In this document: piece after piece, positions 17,709-26,197 of the stretch
Layout of the letters: each line of letters begins with the position of its first letter
Position numbering within the stretch: the stretch's first letter is position 1
DNA from: JBBREP01 sp963716525
GTDB lineage: Bacteria; Actinomycetota; Acidimicrobiia; IMCC26256; PALSA-610
Reading direction: 5' to 3'
Length of the DNA stretch: 64,000 nucleotides
Assembly (NCBI GenBank): GCA_963716525.1
Contig: OY970315.1
Coordinates: forward strand, 62,001-126,000
Notes under the pieces: model-generated
Told to the model about the DNA's origin: nothing
Seen by the model: only the letters and a program-made list of their open reading frames with translations
Database searches by the model: none
Program-made: the position numbers and the translations under genes

Positions 17709-17824
17709 GGATCATGCCGCGACGCGTGCGCCATGCGCCGTACGCGGTGCGCGGAGCAGCCGGAGAGCGACGGAGGAGCGACGCCGGTGCGCAGCGAGCT
17801 CGCCGCCGAGCGCAGCGAGGCAAG

Positions 17825-18700
17825 TCAATCCGTGAACGTCGCGTCGAGGAACGCCTGCGCCGCGGGCGACAGCGGCCCCTCGCGGTGCACCACCACGACA
17901 CGCCGCCGCACCGGCGGCCGGATGTCGCGCACGACGGCACCGAGCAGTGTCGCGTTCGACGCGAGCTGCGCGGGCAGCACCGTGGAGCCCGCGCCGGCGA
18001 GGACGAGCGGCACGAGCGCCTCGCGCTGTTCGGTCTCGACGACGCAGTGCGCGGTACGACCGATCGACTCGAGCGCGCGGTCGACCACGACGCGCAGCGA
18101 CGATCCCGGCTCGGTGAGCACGAGCGGCTCGTCGGCGAGTGCGCGCAACGTGATCGGCCCGAACGCGCCGCCGCCGGCGCGCGGCGGGGGCGACACGAGC
18201 AGCAGGTCCTGGTCGTGCAGCGACACCTCGTGCAGGCGCTCGTTCGCGGCGCCGTGCTCGGTGACCCCGATCTCGGCGTGGCCCGCGGTGACCGCGGCCG
18301 CGAGCTGTGCGGGGTCGGCCGGCGCCATGAGCCGCACGGTGACGCCGGGATGCTCGGAACGGAAGCGCCCGATGATCGCGGCCACCGGATCGGCCGCGAG
18401 CGTCGCCAGCGACGCCACGTCGAGGTCGCCGGCTACGAGCCCGGTGACCGCGGCCACCGCCGCGGCAGCCGTCTCGATGTCACGCAGGGCCTGGCGGGCC
18501 GGCCCGAGCAGCGCTTCGCCGGCGGCGGTGAGGGCCGCGCCGCGCCGGCCCCGCACGAACAGCTCGGCGCCGAGCTCGGTCTCGAGCTCACGGATGGCGA
18601 CCGACACCGCAGGCTGGGCCACGTGCGCGGCCCGGGCCCCGGCCGTGAAGCTGCCGTGCTCGGCGACCGCCAGGAACAGGCCGAGCCGCCGCAGATCCAT
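17825..18700 (-). CDS. LysR-family transcriptional regulator
   Basis: A 291-residue LysR-type regulator. The winged helix-turn-helix is at residues 1-60 (DLRRLGLFLAVAEHGSFTAG, AQPAVSVAIRELETELGAEL), followed by the linker helix and a two-lobed effector domain (DLDVASLATLAADPVAAIIG, LLLVSPPPRAGG, LVLTEPGSS, GAGSTVLPAQLA). It is divergent from the alpha/beta hydrolase gene with 70 bases between, the usual arrangement for a LysR target, so the hydrolase is the likely regulated gene. The effector is not predictable. Confidence 0.88.
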   Translation of the reverse strand: MDLRRLGLFLAVAEHGSFTAGARAAHVAQPAVSVAIRELETELGAELFVRGRRGAALTAAGEALLGPARQALRDIETAAAAVAAVTGLVAGDLDVASLATLAADPVAAIIGRFRSEHPGVTVRLMAPADPAQLAAAVTAGHAEIGVTEHGAANERLHEVSLHDQDLLLVSPPPRAGGGAFGPITLRALADEPLVLTEPGSSLRVVVDRALESIGRTAHCVVETEQREALVPLVLAGAGSTVLPAQLASNATLLGAVVRDIRPPVRRRVVVVHREGPLSPAAQAFLDATFTD

Positions 18701-18758
18701 ATGGAGACGTTATCGATCGCGGCCGGGAGCCGGGTTTCCGGCGCGCCCCACGATGGGT

Positions 18759-18764
18759 GATACT
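18759..18764 (+). promoter_or_regulatory. -10-like hexamer GATACT before the hydrolase
   Basis: TGATACT followed by 6 bases and ATG 18771 matches the leaderless layout, with G for T at the first position. It lies in the gap shared with the divergent LysR gene. Confidence 0.4.
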
Positions 18765-18770
18765 GCGGGC

Positions 18771-19697
18771 ATGCCCGCGGCGATGCCACCCGCGCTCGAC
18801 GAAGCGGTCCTGCGGCTCCACGACGGCCGCCGCCTCGGATACGCCGTGTACGGCGCGCCCGGCGGCGACACGGTGCTGTGGTTCCACGGCACCCCAGGGG
18901 GGCGGCGCCAGGTACCGCCGGGCGTGCGCGTGGCGGCGGCCGAGCGCAACGTGCGCGTCGTCGGTGTCGACCGGCCCGGCACCGGCGCGTCGAGCGGCCA
19001 CATGCACGGGTCGATCCTCGAGTACAGCAACGACGTGGAGCAGCTCGTCGACGCGATCGGTGCCGAGCGGTTCGGCATCGTCGGCCTCTCCGGCGGTGGC
19101 CCGTACGTGCTCGGGTGCGCCTACGCGATGCCGTTGCGTGTGGTCGCGGGAATGGTGCTCGGCGGCGTGGCGCCGACGCTGGGCGACGACCGTGTGGACG
19201 GCGGCGTGGCGCAGCTCGCGCGGCGCTTCGGCCCTCTCCTCACGCTGCTCCGCGAGCCACTTGGCGCCGTGCTCACCACGCTGACTCGGCTCGCGCGCCC
19301 GATCGAGAACCAGGCCTTCGACCTCTACATGCGCAACTCGCCGCCCGGCGACCAGCGCGTGTTCTCCAACCCGGAGATGCGTGAGATGTTCCTCGCCGAC
19401 CTGCGCTCGGCGGCGCGCACAGGCCTGAAGGCGCCGGTGTACGACGCGATCCTCTTCGGCAAGCCGTGGGGCTTCTCGCCGTCCGACATCAAGGTCCCGA
19501 TCGCGTTCTGGCACGGCGACTCCGACAACATCGTGCCGCTCCACCACGCGCGCCACTTGCAGGCGCTCGTGCGCGGTTCGACGCTCAGCGTGCGCCCGGG
19601 CGAGAGCCATCTCGGCGCGCTCGAGGCCGGCGAGGAGATCCTCGACACGATCGTCGGCCACTGGCCCGACCGGAAGCACCGCATACCTGCGGAGTAG
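18771..19697 (+). CDS. Alpha/beta hydrolase
   Basis: A 308-residue alpha/beta-hydrolase-fold enzyme. VLWFHGTPGGRRQVPP supplies the oxyanion HG motif, GIVGLSGGGPYVLG the nucleophile elbow with Ser, HGDSDNIVPLHHA the acidic residue and GESHLG the catalytic histidine. It has a short cap region of helices around residues 130-215. Start ATG 18771 follows the GATACT hexamer; an internal ATG 5 codons later is possible. It is probably controlled by the divergent LysR gene. Substrate (ester, epoxide or amide) is unknown. Confidence 0.85.
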   Translation: MPAAMPPALDEAVLRLHDGRRLGYAVYGAPGGDTVLWFHGTPGGRRQVPPGVRVAAAERNVRVVGVDRPGTGASSGHMHGSILEYSNDVEQLVDAIGAERFGIVGLSGGGPYVLGCAYAMPLRVVAGMVLGGVAPTLGDDRVDGGVAQLARRFGPLLTLLREPLGAVLTTLTRLARPIENQAFDLYMRNSPPGDQRVFSNPEMREMFLADLRSAARTGLKAPVYDAILFGKPWGFSPSDIKVPIAFWHGDSDNIVPLHHARHLQALVRGSTLSVRPGESHLGALEAGEEILDTIVGHWPDRKHRIPAE

Positions 19698-19719
19698 CCG
19701 CGCGCCAGTGAGGCGACCG

Positions 19720-20298
19720 TCAGGCGTGAAAGTTCCAGCGCTCGATCACCGGCTGCTCGCGCTCCGACCCGAGCACGCCGAACGCGGCTGCATCGAGCAC
19801 GACCACTCGACCCGCGTCGGGCGCGAGGCCGACCCAGCGCGCCGCGAGCACACGCAGGAAGTGCGAATGCGAGAACAGCACGACCTCGCGCCCCGCGGCA
19901 CGACAGCGCGCCGCCACGCGGTCGGCCCGGGCACCCACCTCGCGCACGGTTTCGCCGCCCGGCACCCCGTCGTCCCACAGCGACCAGCCGGGACGCTCGG
20001 CACGGATGTCGGCTGTCGTGCGGCCTTCGTAGGCGCCGTAGTCCCATTCCATGAGGTCGTCGTCGATTTCGACACGCTCGCCGAAACCGGCGATGCGGCA
20101 CGTGTCGAGCGCACGCGACAGCGGGCTCGACAGCACGAGCGCCTCATGGTGGGCTGCAAGCGTGGCGCGCAGTGTCACGGCCTGCTCGCGGCCGGTGCCG
20201 GCGAGCGGCATGTCGGTACGGCCAGTGTGGCGTCCGGTACGCGACCACTCCGTCTCGCCGTGGCGCACGACGACGACGTCGTGCTGCGGCCCGGTCAC
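19720..20298 (-). CDS. Histidine phosphatase (phosphoglycerate mutase-like)
   Basis: A 192-residue branch-1 histidine phosphatase. VVVRHGETEWSRTGRHTG holds the phospho-accepting His in RHG; LSSPLSRALDTC and the later LFSHSHFLRVLAARW give the second Arg and His. LMEWDYGAYEGRTTADI is typical of the family. GTG 20298 overlaps the stop of the PLP-enzyme gene (GTGA), so the two are co-translated. In such an operon it might dephosphorylate a sugar phosphate, but that is inference. Confidence 0.85.
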   Translation of the reverse strand: MTGPQHDVVVVRHGETEWSRTGRHTGRTDMPLAGTGREQAVTLRATLAAHHEALVLSSPLSRALDTCRIAGFGERVEIDDDLMEWDYGAYEGRTTADIRAERPGWSLWDDGVPGGETVREVGARADRVAARCRAAGREVVLFSHSHFLRVLAARWVGLAPDAGRVVVLDAAAFGVLGSEREQPVIERWNFHA

Positions 20299-21623
20299 CG
20301 GCGGTGCTTGGCGACGTCGTCGAAGACGTCGGCGACGACGGTCATCATGCGACCGAGGTCGTCGCTGCCGAGCGCGTGGTGCGACGGGAGCGACAGCGCC
20401 GCGTCGGTGACGCGGTCACTGTTGGGGAGACCGCCCGCAGGTGCGCGGTGCTCGATCGCCGCGAATCCGGGATGGCGGAGAAGGTTGCCGCTCCAGACCA
20501 TCAGACTCGTGATGCCCTGCTTCTGCAGCGAGCGCTGCACCGCGCTGCGGTCGACGCCGTCGCGCAAGAGGAACGGGTAGCGCATCCACACCGTGTCGGC
20601 GCCGTCGGTGGTGCGGGGCCGGTCGACGATCTCGCTGTAGTGCTCGAACAGTCCGTCGAGCCGCTGCCAGTGCGCCTTGCGGCGGCCGTTGTAGTCGGTG
20701 AGCTTGTCGAGCTGCACGAGCCCGTACGCCGCGCCGATCTCCGACGGCTCGAAGTTGTAGCCGATGCGATCGAACAAGAACGTCAGGTCGTACGGCGTGC
20801 CGTCGGCGAGCGGGCCGAAGTGTTCGCGCTCGCCCTTGCGCGAGCCGAAGAGGTACGTCTCCGAGCGCCGGCCCCAACGCCGGAGCATGAGGCAGAGGTC
20901 GAGCAACTCTTCGTCGTTGAGACCGACCATGCCGCCGTTCCCCGCAGCGGTGATTGCATGGCCCCGAGCGAAGCTCGTGACCGAGATGTGGGCCCGCTCG
21001 CCGGTGCGGCGGCGACGCAGATAGGCGTCGAGCACGTCGCACGAATCCTCCACGACGCGCAGGCCGTGCGCGTCGGCCACCTCGCGGATGCGATCCCAGT
21101 CCGGGCAGTTCCCGGCGAGGTTTGGCGCCAGTATGGCCTTCGTGCGCGGGCCGATCATCTCCTCGATCCGCTCGGCATCGATCTGGAACGTGTCCGGCGT
21201 GACGTCGACGAACACCGGCACGATCCCCGACTGCACCATCGGCGCGATGTCGGTGGCGAACGTCAGCGCGGGCGTGATGATCTCGTCGCCGGGCTCGAGT
21301 CCGAGGAGGTCGATCGCGAGCCGCAGTGCCGACGAGCCCGAGTTGACCATCACGCCGTGGCGCTTCGCGAGCAGCGCCGCCACCCGCGCCTCGAACTCGG
21401 CCACCTTCGGCCCGATCGTGAGGTTCGAGGTGCGCAGCACTTCGGTGACGGCCTCGATCTCCCGCTCGTCGTGCACCGCACCCGGATCGGGCAGGGGTTT
21501 CTCCACCCCCGCTCGCTGTGCTCGCGCCCCCAGGGGCTCGTCCACCCCCGCTCGCTGTGCTCGCGCCCCCAGGGGCTCGTCCACCCCCGCTCGCTGTGCT
21601 CGCGCCCCCAGGGGCTCCTCCAT
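20295..21623 (-). CDS. DegT-fold PLP enzyme, 3-dehydrase-like (His replaces Lys)
   Basis: A 442-residue member of the DegT/DnrJ/EryC1/StrS fold. SNLTIGPKVAEFEARVAALL, VNSGSSALRLAIDLLGL, DEIITPALTFATDIAP and VVEDSCDVLDAYL are standard. At the position of the PLP-binding lysine the protein has SFARGHAITAAGNGGMV: histidine, as in the ColD and E1 (RfbH) deoxysugar dehydrases. The following RRWGRRSETYLFG and RIGYNFEPSEIGAAYGLVQL also resemble RfbH. It lacks the iron-sulphur cysteines of E1. So a sugar dehydrase is more likely than an aminotransferase. The first 40 residues come from a triplicated 39-base repeat. ATG 21623 overlaps the upstream stop by one base. Confidence 0.75.
   Translation of the reverse strand: MEEPLGARAQRAGVDEPLGARAQRAGVDEPLGARAQRAGVEKPLPDPGAVHDEREIEAVTEVLRTSNLTIGPKVAEFEARVAALLAKRHGVMVNSGSSALRLAIDLLGLEPGDEIITPALTFATDIAPMVQSGIVPVFVDVTPDTFQIDAERIEEMIGPRTKAILAPNLAGNCPDWDRIREVADAHGLRVVEDSCDVLDAYLRRRRTGERAHISVTSFARGHAITAAGNGGMVGLNDEELLDLCLMLRRWGRRSETYLFGSRKGEREHFGPLADGTPYDLTFLFDRIGYNFEPSEIGAAYGLVQLDKLTDYNGRRKAHWQRLDGLFEHYSEIVDRPRTTDGADTVWMRYPFLLRDGVDRSAVQRSLQKQGITSLMVWSGNLLRHPGFAAIEHRAPAGGLPNSDRVTDAALSLPSHHALGSDDLGRMMTVVADVFDDVAKHRR
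21502..21618. repeat. Three 39-base tandem repeats inside a coding start
   Basis: Three units of 39 bases run end to end; units 1 and 2 are identical and the third differs only at its last bases. They encode VDEPLGARAQRAG three times at the N-terminus of the PLP enzyme. The unit shares CTCGCGCCCCCAGGGGC with the intergenic repeat block at 43018-43562, so it appears to come from a dispersed element. Confidence 0.85.
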
Positions 21624-22570
21624 CAGCGTCCTTTCCAGACCGGCGGCCGCTTCTCGGCGAACGCCTTCGGGCCTTCCTTGGCGTCGTCGCTGCGGAAGAC
21701 TGCATTCGAGTACGCCGACTCCTGCTGGAACGCGCTGCGCAGCTCCTTCACCGCCTGCTCGGCTGCGGCGATCGCGAGGCGCGCCTCGTTCGCGGCGCCC
21801 TCGGGCAGCGAGTCGGTGGCCGTGCTCAGCGCGTCGAGCATGCTGCGCAGGGCGCGCTTGGTGGTGTGCACCACGTGGTCGTCCACGTAGAGACCCGCGA
21901 GCGCGCTCGCCTTGGTGGCCTGCACCGCGAGCGGCGCGTTCGCCGTGATGCGCCGCGCGAACGCGAGCGCGGTGTCGAGCAGCTCGTCGCGCGGCACGAC
22001 GGCGTTGACGAGACCCATCTCGTACGCGCGCGCGGCCGGGATGAGGTCGGCGCACAGGAGGAACTCCATCGCGACCGGCCACGGGATCTGGCGCGGGAGG
22101 CGCACAGTGGTGCCGCCACCCGCGAACAAGCCGCGTTTGGGCTCCATGACCGCGAACCTCGCCTCGGGGCAGCACACGCGCAGGTCGGTGCCGCCCAACA
22201 TCTCCATGCCCCCGGCGGTGCAGAAGCCGTTCACGGCCGCGATGACCGGTTTCGACAGCGGGAAGTCGCGCAGCACGGCCTTCGTGCCGTCGTCGAGGCG
22301 GTAGCCGTCGATCTCGTCGATTCCCTGGTCGCCGATCTCCTTGGCGAGCTTCGTGATCTGCGGGATGTAGGACTTGAGGTCGGCACCCACGAAGAAGGAG
22401 TCGCCCACCCCCGTGACGATCGCCACCCAGGCGTCACCGTCGTCACGGAACCGTTCCCACGCCTGTCGCAGGAGCTTGAAGTGCTCCATGTCGGCGGAGT
22501 TGCGGGCCTCGGGACGGTCGATCGTGACGAGCACGATGTGCTCCTCACGCATCTCGTAATGGACAGGCAT
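21623..22570 (-). CDS. Enoyl-CoA hydratase/isomerase (crotonase) family
   Basis: A 315-residue crotonase-fold protein. VTIDRPEARNSADMEHF, FFVGADLKSYI (first oxyanion-hole peptide), AVNGFCTAGGMEMLGGTDLR (second oxyanion-hole region) and ARFAVMEPKRGLFAGGG are clear. It is longer than usual, with an insertion around residues 75-110 and a C-terminal SDDAKEGPKAFAEKRPPVW typical of the superfamily tail. Start ATG 22570. Its stop overlaps the PLP-enzyme start by one base. It probably acts in fatty-acid, steroid or amino-acid acyl-CoA catabolism. Confidence 0.85.
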   Translation of the reverse strand: MPVHYEMREEHIVLVTIDRPEARNSADMEHFKLLRQAWERFRDDGDAWVAIVTGVGDSFFVGADLKSYIPQITKLAKEIGDQGIDEIDGYRLDDGTKAVLRDFPLSKPVIAAVNGFCTAGGMEMLGGTDLRVCCPEARFAVMEPKRGLFAGGGTTVRLPRQIPWPVAMEFLLCADLIPAARAYEMGLVNAVVPRDELLDTALAFARRITANAPLAVQATKASALAGLYVDDHVVHTTKRALRSMLDALSTATDSLPEGAANEARLAIAAAEQAVKELRSAFQQESAYSNAVFRSDDAKEGPKAFAEKRPPVWKGR

Positions 22571-22699
22571 CTCTAGTGCGCCGCCTTCGGCAGCGCTGCG
22601 AGCTCACTACGCACCCGTATCGCTCCTCCGTCGCTCCCGGGCCGCTCCGATCGCCGCGCCTGAGGACCGCGAGCAACTTGTGCAGCACCGCCAAACCCC

Positions 22700-22705
22700 T
22701 ACGCT
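22700..22705 (+). promoter_or_regulatory. Leaderless-type -10 hexamer TACGCT
   Basis: TACGCT is followed by 6 bases and ATG 22712. Upstream, 22620-22660 resembles part of the dispersed repeat of 43018-43562 (CGCTCCCGGGCCGCTCC). Confidence 0.5.
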
Positions 22706-22711
22706 GAGCAT

Positions 22712-22996
22712 ATGTGCAGGAACATCACCGAGCTCCGGGGCCTCGAACCGCCCGCCACATCCGAGGAGATCGACGCCGCCGCGCTGCAGTACGTGCGCAA
22801 GGTCACCGGCATCACGAAACCCAACGCCGAGATCGGCGCGCTGATGCAGTCGGCCGCCCGCGAGATCGCGCACATCACCGCCGAGCTGCTCCAGCAGGTG
22901 CCGCCGCGCCGCCAGCCACCGCAGACCATGCCGCCCCTGCGGCGCCCCGAGGTGCGCCAGCGCATGGGACTTCCTGCCTTCGGCACTTCCGCGTGA
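22712..22996 (+). CDS. DUF2277 protein
   Basis: A 94-residue DUF2277 protein: MCRNITELRGLEPPAT, AALQYVRKVTGITKP and AREIAHITAELLQ match the family's conserved N-terminus and helices. The family's function is unknown; it is common in actinobacteria and proteobacteria beside acyl-CoA metabolism genes. The C-terminus is Pro/Arg-rich. Its stop overlaps the GTG of the crotonase downstream (GTGA), so the two are co-translated. Confidence 0.85.
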   Translation: MCRNITELRGLEPPATSEEIDAAALQYVRKVTGITKPNAEIGALMQSAAREIAHITAELLQQVPPRRQPPQTMPPLRRPEVRQRMGLPAFGTSA

Positions 22997-23769
22997 GCGA
23001 CATCTCGGTCCGCATCGAGGACCACATCGCGACCGTCACGCTCGACCGTCCGCCGGTGAACGCCGTCGACACCGACACGTTCCACGAGATCCGCGACGCC
23101 TTCCGCTCGCTCGACGACGACCGCGACGTGCGCGTCGCAGTCTTCACCGCCGCCGGCACGCGGGCGTTCATGGGCGGGGCCGACCTCAAGACGATCAACA
23201 AGCGGCGCGAGAGCACGAAGGCCACCGAGATCATCGACCCGCCCGGCATCGCCCGCGCCGCAATGTGGGCGATCACCGACTGCGCGGTGCCGGTAATCGG
23301 CGCGATCAACGGGCCCGCACTCGGTGCCGGCCTCGCGTTCGCAGCGTGCTGCGACGTGCTGTTCGCGGCCGACCACGCCACGTTCGGCACCACCGAGATC
23401 AACGTCGGCCTGCTCGGTGCGAGCGCGCACCTGATGCTGCTCGTCGGGCGGCACAAGGCGCGCGAGATGTACTTCAGCGGCGAGCGGGTACCGGCGCAGG
23501 AGCTCTACCGGCTCGGCGCGGTGCGCACGGTCGTGCCCGCCGACGGGCTGATGGCCGAGGCGTACGAGTTCGCGCGACTTCTTGCCGGCAAGAGCCCGAT
23601 CGCGATGCGCCTCGCCAAGGACGCGATGAACCGCATCGAGCACCTGCCGCTCAAAGAGGCCTACCGCACCGAGCAGGACTACACCGCGCGCCTCCTGCGC
23701 TTCGAGGACGCCAAGGAAGCGAACCGAGCGTTCCTCGACAAGCGCGACCCCGAATGGAAGTGGCGCTGA
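22993..23769 (+). CDS. Enoyl-CoA hydratase/isomerase (crotonase) family
   Basis: A 258-residue crotonase. VTLDRPPVNAVDTDTFHEI, AFMGGADLKTINKRR and AINGPALGAGLAFAACCDV give both oxyanion-hole segments; TTEINVGLLGASAHLMLLVG replaces the usual Glu-containing loop, and the C-terminus reads FEDAKEANRAFLDKRDPEW. GTG 22993 overlaps the stop of DUF2277. It ends 3 bases from the stop of the convergent CoA-transferase gene. The substrate is unknown. Confidence 0.87.
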   Translation: MSDISVRIEDHIATVTLDRPPVNAVDTDTFHEIRDAFRSLDDDRDVRVAVFTAAGTRAFMGGADLKTINKRRESTKATEIIDPPGIARAAMWAITDCAVPVIGAINGPALGAGLAFAACCDVLFAADHATFGTTEINVGLLGASAHLMLLVGRHKAREMYFSGERVPAQELYRLGAVRTVVPADGLMAEAYEFARLLAGKSPIAMRLAKDAMNRIEHLPLKEAYRTEQDYTARLLRFEDAKEANRAFLDKRDPEWKWR

Positions 23770-23772
23770 TCG

Positions 23773-24993
23773 CTACAGGATCGCGTTGTCGGTCTTGAGG
23801 CGGATGAGCTCGTCCCAGTCGAGGCCGAGCTCGAGGAGCACCTCGTCGGTGTGCTCGCCGTGCTCGGGCGCGCGGTGAGCTCGTTCGGCTGCTCGTCGAA
23901 CTGCACAGGACTCGCCACGAGCTTGAACGCGGTGCCGTTCGGTGCGGCGACCTCCGCGAGGTAGCCGTTGGCGATCGCGTCGGGATCGTCGTGGAGCTCG
24001 ATCGCGGTCTGCACGGGCGCCCATACGCCCTTCACGTCGCGCAGCGCCACCTTCCACTGCGCGAGCGTGCGCGTGGCGAAGATCTCGTCGAGGAGGCGCG
24101 TCGCCTCGGCGCTGTGCTCCCGCATCCCCTCCGGCGTGGCGAAGCGATCGTCGGCGGCGAGCTCGGGATGGCCGATCGCGGTGAGCAGCTCGGGCCAGAA
24201 CCGTGTGGCCTGCAGCATCACGAGCTGCAGGAGGCGGCCGTCCTCGGTGAGGTAGCGATTCGTGATCGGGTTCGGCAACGTCTCGCGCGGTGAACTTCGG
24301 CAGCTCGACGCCCTCATACAGCTTCGACGCCACGATGCCGGGCGCCATGCACCACATACCGAAGCCCAGCAGCGAGATGTCGACGACGCTCCCCTGCCCG
24401 GTGCGCTCCCTGTGCAGCAAGGCCGCGGCGATCCCACCGGCAATCGTCTGGCCGCCGGGCAGGTCGCCGAACGCGGGCGGCTGTGTGGGGCCGTAGGGAT
24501 CGGCGCCTCCGCCCGCGGCGATACCGGCGAGCACACCCGAACGGGCGTAGTACGACGAGCCGTCGTAGCCGCCCTTGTCGGCATCGGGGCCCTTCGTGCC
24601 CTGCCCGGTGCCGCGCACGTACACGATCGACGGGTTGACGGCACGGATGTCGTCGACGTCGATCTGGTTGCGCCGGCGCGGTCCCGGCAACCAGTTCGTG
24701 AGGAACACGTCGGCCGTCTCGCACAGCTTGTAGAGCAGGGCACGACCGTCGGGGTGACCGATGTTGATCGCCACCGAGCGTTTGCCGTGGTTCGGCTGCT
24801 CGATCATGTAGTTCACGCCGCCGGCACCGCCGGGGATCATGCCCGACGAGATCAGCCCTCGCTGCGGGTCGCCCGACTCGGGGTGCTCGATCTTCAGCAC
24901 GTCGGCGCCCCACTCGGCGAGCACCGCGCCGGCCGCCGGCACGAACGTCCAGCTCGCGACTTCGACGACCCGGATGCCCTCCATCGGACGCAC
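23773..24993 (-). CDS. CaiB/BaiF CoA-transferase, two frameshifts
   Basis: A family III CoA-transferase of about 406 residues, moving CoA between acyl groups. The N-terminal part (MEGIRVVEVASWTFVPAAG, ADVLKIEHPESGDP, PNHGKRSVAINIGHPDG with the catalytic-Asp region, DVFLTNWLPGPRRR) is in one frame. Near 24280 similarity moves to another frame (NPITNRYLTEDGRLLQLVML, ALRDVKGVWAPVQTAIEL) and near 23875 it returns for the conserved end (HTDEVLLELGLDWDELIRL). The two shifts cancel and both lie in CG-repeat or C-run sequence, so they look like sequencing errors. Start could be ATG 24993 or 24984. Confidence 0.82.
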   Translation of the reverse strand: MRPMEGIRVVEVASWTFVPAAGAVLAEWGADVLKIEHPESGDPQRGLISSGMIPGGAGGVNYMIEQPNHGKRSVAINIGHPDGRALLYKLCETADVFLTNWLPGPRRRNQIDVDDIRAVNPSIVYVRGTGQGTKGPDADKGGYDGSSYYARSGVLAGIAAGGGADPYGPTQPPAFGDLPGGQTIAGGIAAALLHRERTGQGSVVDISLLGFGMWCMAPGIVASKLYEGVELPKFTARDVAEPDHESLPHRGRPPPAARDAAGHTVLARAAHRDRPSRARRRRSLRHAGGDAGAQRRGDAPPRRDLRHAHARAVEGGAARREGRMGARADRDRAPRRSRRDRQRLPRGGRRTERHRVQARGESCAVRRAAERAHRAPEHGEHTDEVLLELGLDWDELIRLKTDNAIL

Positions 24994-25084
24994 GCCTGGC
25001 TCCCTTCCGGCTGCTGAGCGGTCCGGACACCCTACAGTCGCCTGCCCGCGACGTTCCTCGCTCGCACGCCAGGGAGACGCGCCC

Positions 25085-26167
25085 GTGCACGACTACGAGA
25101 TCGTCGATCCGGCTCAGCTCCGGCGATTGCTCGGCGACGCGGAATGGCTCGAGGCACCGGTGACCGAGGGCGTCACGCCGCTGACCGTTGTCGACCTCAC
25201 CGACCTCACCGACGGCACCGACCTCACCGACGGCACCGTGACCGGTGGGGCCGGCGGGGCCGGCGGGGCCGGTACCGACGAATGGCAGGGCACACCGGCG
25301 GCCGCCACACCCCGCGTGTTCGTCGCGCTCGGCGGATCGGGCACCGCCACACGCGGCGCGTGCGACGTCGCGGTCGACGACGACGCCGGCGGGCTCGCAA
25401 TGCTCGGCGAGATCGCCGGCGCGTGCCGGACATCGCCGCGCGCCGCGTCGGTCCTGGCGCAGCTACTGCGGACCGCCGAACAGGGCCCGGTCGCCGACGC
25501 ACTCTGGCGCGAGTCGGTCGCCTACTCGATGCTGCTGGCCGGCCCCGAGTTCGCGGCCTGGCGGCGCGCGCACCCCCGCCGGCGCCGCGACGACGACGCC
25601 GGCGACCCCGCGTGGCCGATCAGTCTCGAGGACCACGACAACCACTTCGATGTCGTACTCGACCGGCCGCAGGTGCACAACGCGTACAGCGCAGCGATGC
25701 GCGACGCGCTCGCGAGCGTGCTGCGTGCGCTCCTGCACATCGGCGAGATCCCGCACGTGCGGCTGCGCGGCAACGGGCCGAGCTTCTGCAGCGGCGGCGA
25801 CTTGCACGAGTTCGGCACCACGCCCGATGTCGTCGTGGCGCACGCGATCCGCACCGCACGGTCGCCGGGATTGCTCCTCGACGGGTTCGGCGAACGTGCC
25901 ACCGCGATCGTCCATGGCGCGTGCATCGGCGCGGGCACCGAGCTCGCGGCGTTCTGCGCGCGGGTCGAGGCGGCCCCCGACTCCGAGTTCCGCCTGCCCG
26001 AGCTCGCCATGGGGCTCGTGCCGGGCGTGGGCGGCACGGTGAGCGTCAGCCGGCGCGTCGGCCGTCAACGATGCGCGCTGCTCGCGCTCACCGGCCGCAC
26101 GATCGACGCCCACACCGCGCTCGAGTGGGGTCTCGTCGACGCCGTCGTCCCATCAGGAGCCAATTGA
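25085..26167 (+). CDS. Crotonase-family protein with long N-terminal extension
   Basis: A 360-residue protein. Residues about 180-355 are a crotonase domain: FDVVLDRPQVHNAYSAAMRD, GPSFCSGGDLHEFG, IVHGACIGAGTELAAFCARV and FRLPELAMGLVPGVGGTVSV. The first 180 residues are not a known domain and contain two 9-base-period repeats (TDLTDG and GGAGGAGGAG). GTG 25085 is preceded by CAGGGAG. The usual C-terminal helical tail is shortened: the gene stops within a palindrome at 26147-26184 just after VDAVVPSGAN. The N-terminal extension suggests a specialised acyl-CoA enzyme; the substrate is unknown. Confidence 0.75.
   Translation: MHDYEIVDPAQLRRLLGDAEWLEAPVTEGVTPLTVVDLTDLTDGTDLTDGTVTGGAGGAGGAGTDEWQGTPAAATPRVFVALGGSGTATRGACDVAVDDDAGGLAMLGEIAGACRTSPRAASVLAQLLRTAEQGPVADALWRESVAYSMLLAGPEFAAWRRAHPRRRRDDDAGDPAWPISLEDHDNHFDVVLDRPQVHNAYSAAMRDALASVLRALLHIGEIPHVRLRGNGPSFCSGGDLHEFGTTPDVVVAHAIRTARSPGLLLDGFGERATAIVHGACIGAGTELAAFCARVEAAPDSEFRLPELAMGLVPGVGGTVSVSRRVGRQRCALLALTGRTIDAHTALEWGLVDAVVPSGAN
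25193..25273. repeat. Two 9-base-period arrays in a coding linker
   Basis: Five units of GACCTCACC/GACGGCACC (25193-25237) are followed by three units of GGGGCCGGC (25247-25273). Both stay in frame and encode TDLTDG and GGA repeats in the linker of the crotonase-like protein. Confidence 0.8.
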
Positions 26168-26184
26168 TTGGCTCCTGATGGGAC
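26147..26184. terminator. Perfect 18-base-arm palindrome at convergent gene ends
   Basis: Arms 26147-26164 and 26167-26184 (GTCCCATCAGGAGCCAAT and its exact complement) are separated by 2 bases. The TGA of the crotonase-like gene lies in the loop, and the convergent small gene ends at 26198. A bidirectional terminator without a U-tract is the likely role. Confidence 0.65.
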
Positions 26185-26197
26185 AACAGGGTGGGGG

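Noticed and set aside
21502..21618. Possible CRISPR array (three regularly spaced repeats)
   Set aside because: The 39-base units are contiguous with no unique spacers, are in frame within a coding gene, and no cas genes are present.
24839..25084. Longer start for the crotonase-like gene at 25085
   Set aside because: The open frame extends upstream, but it overlaps the CoA-transferase start and lacks conserved content; GTG 25085 has a ribosome site.
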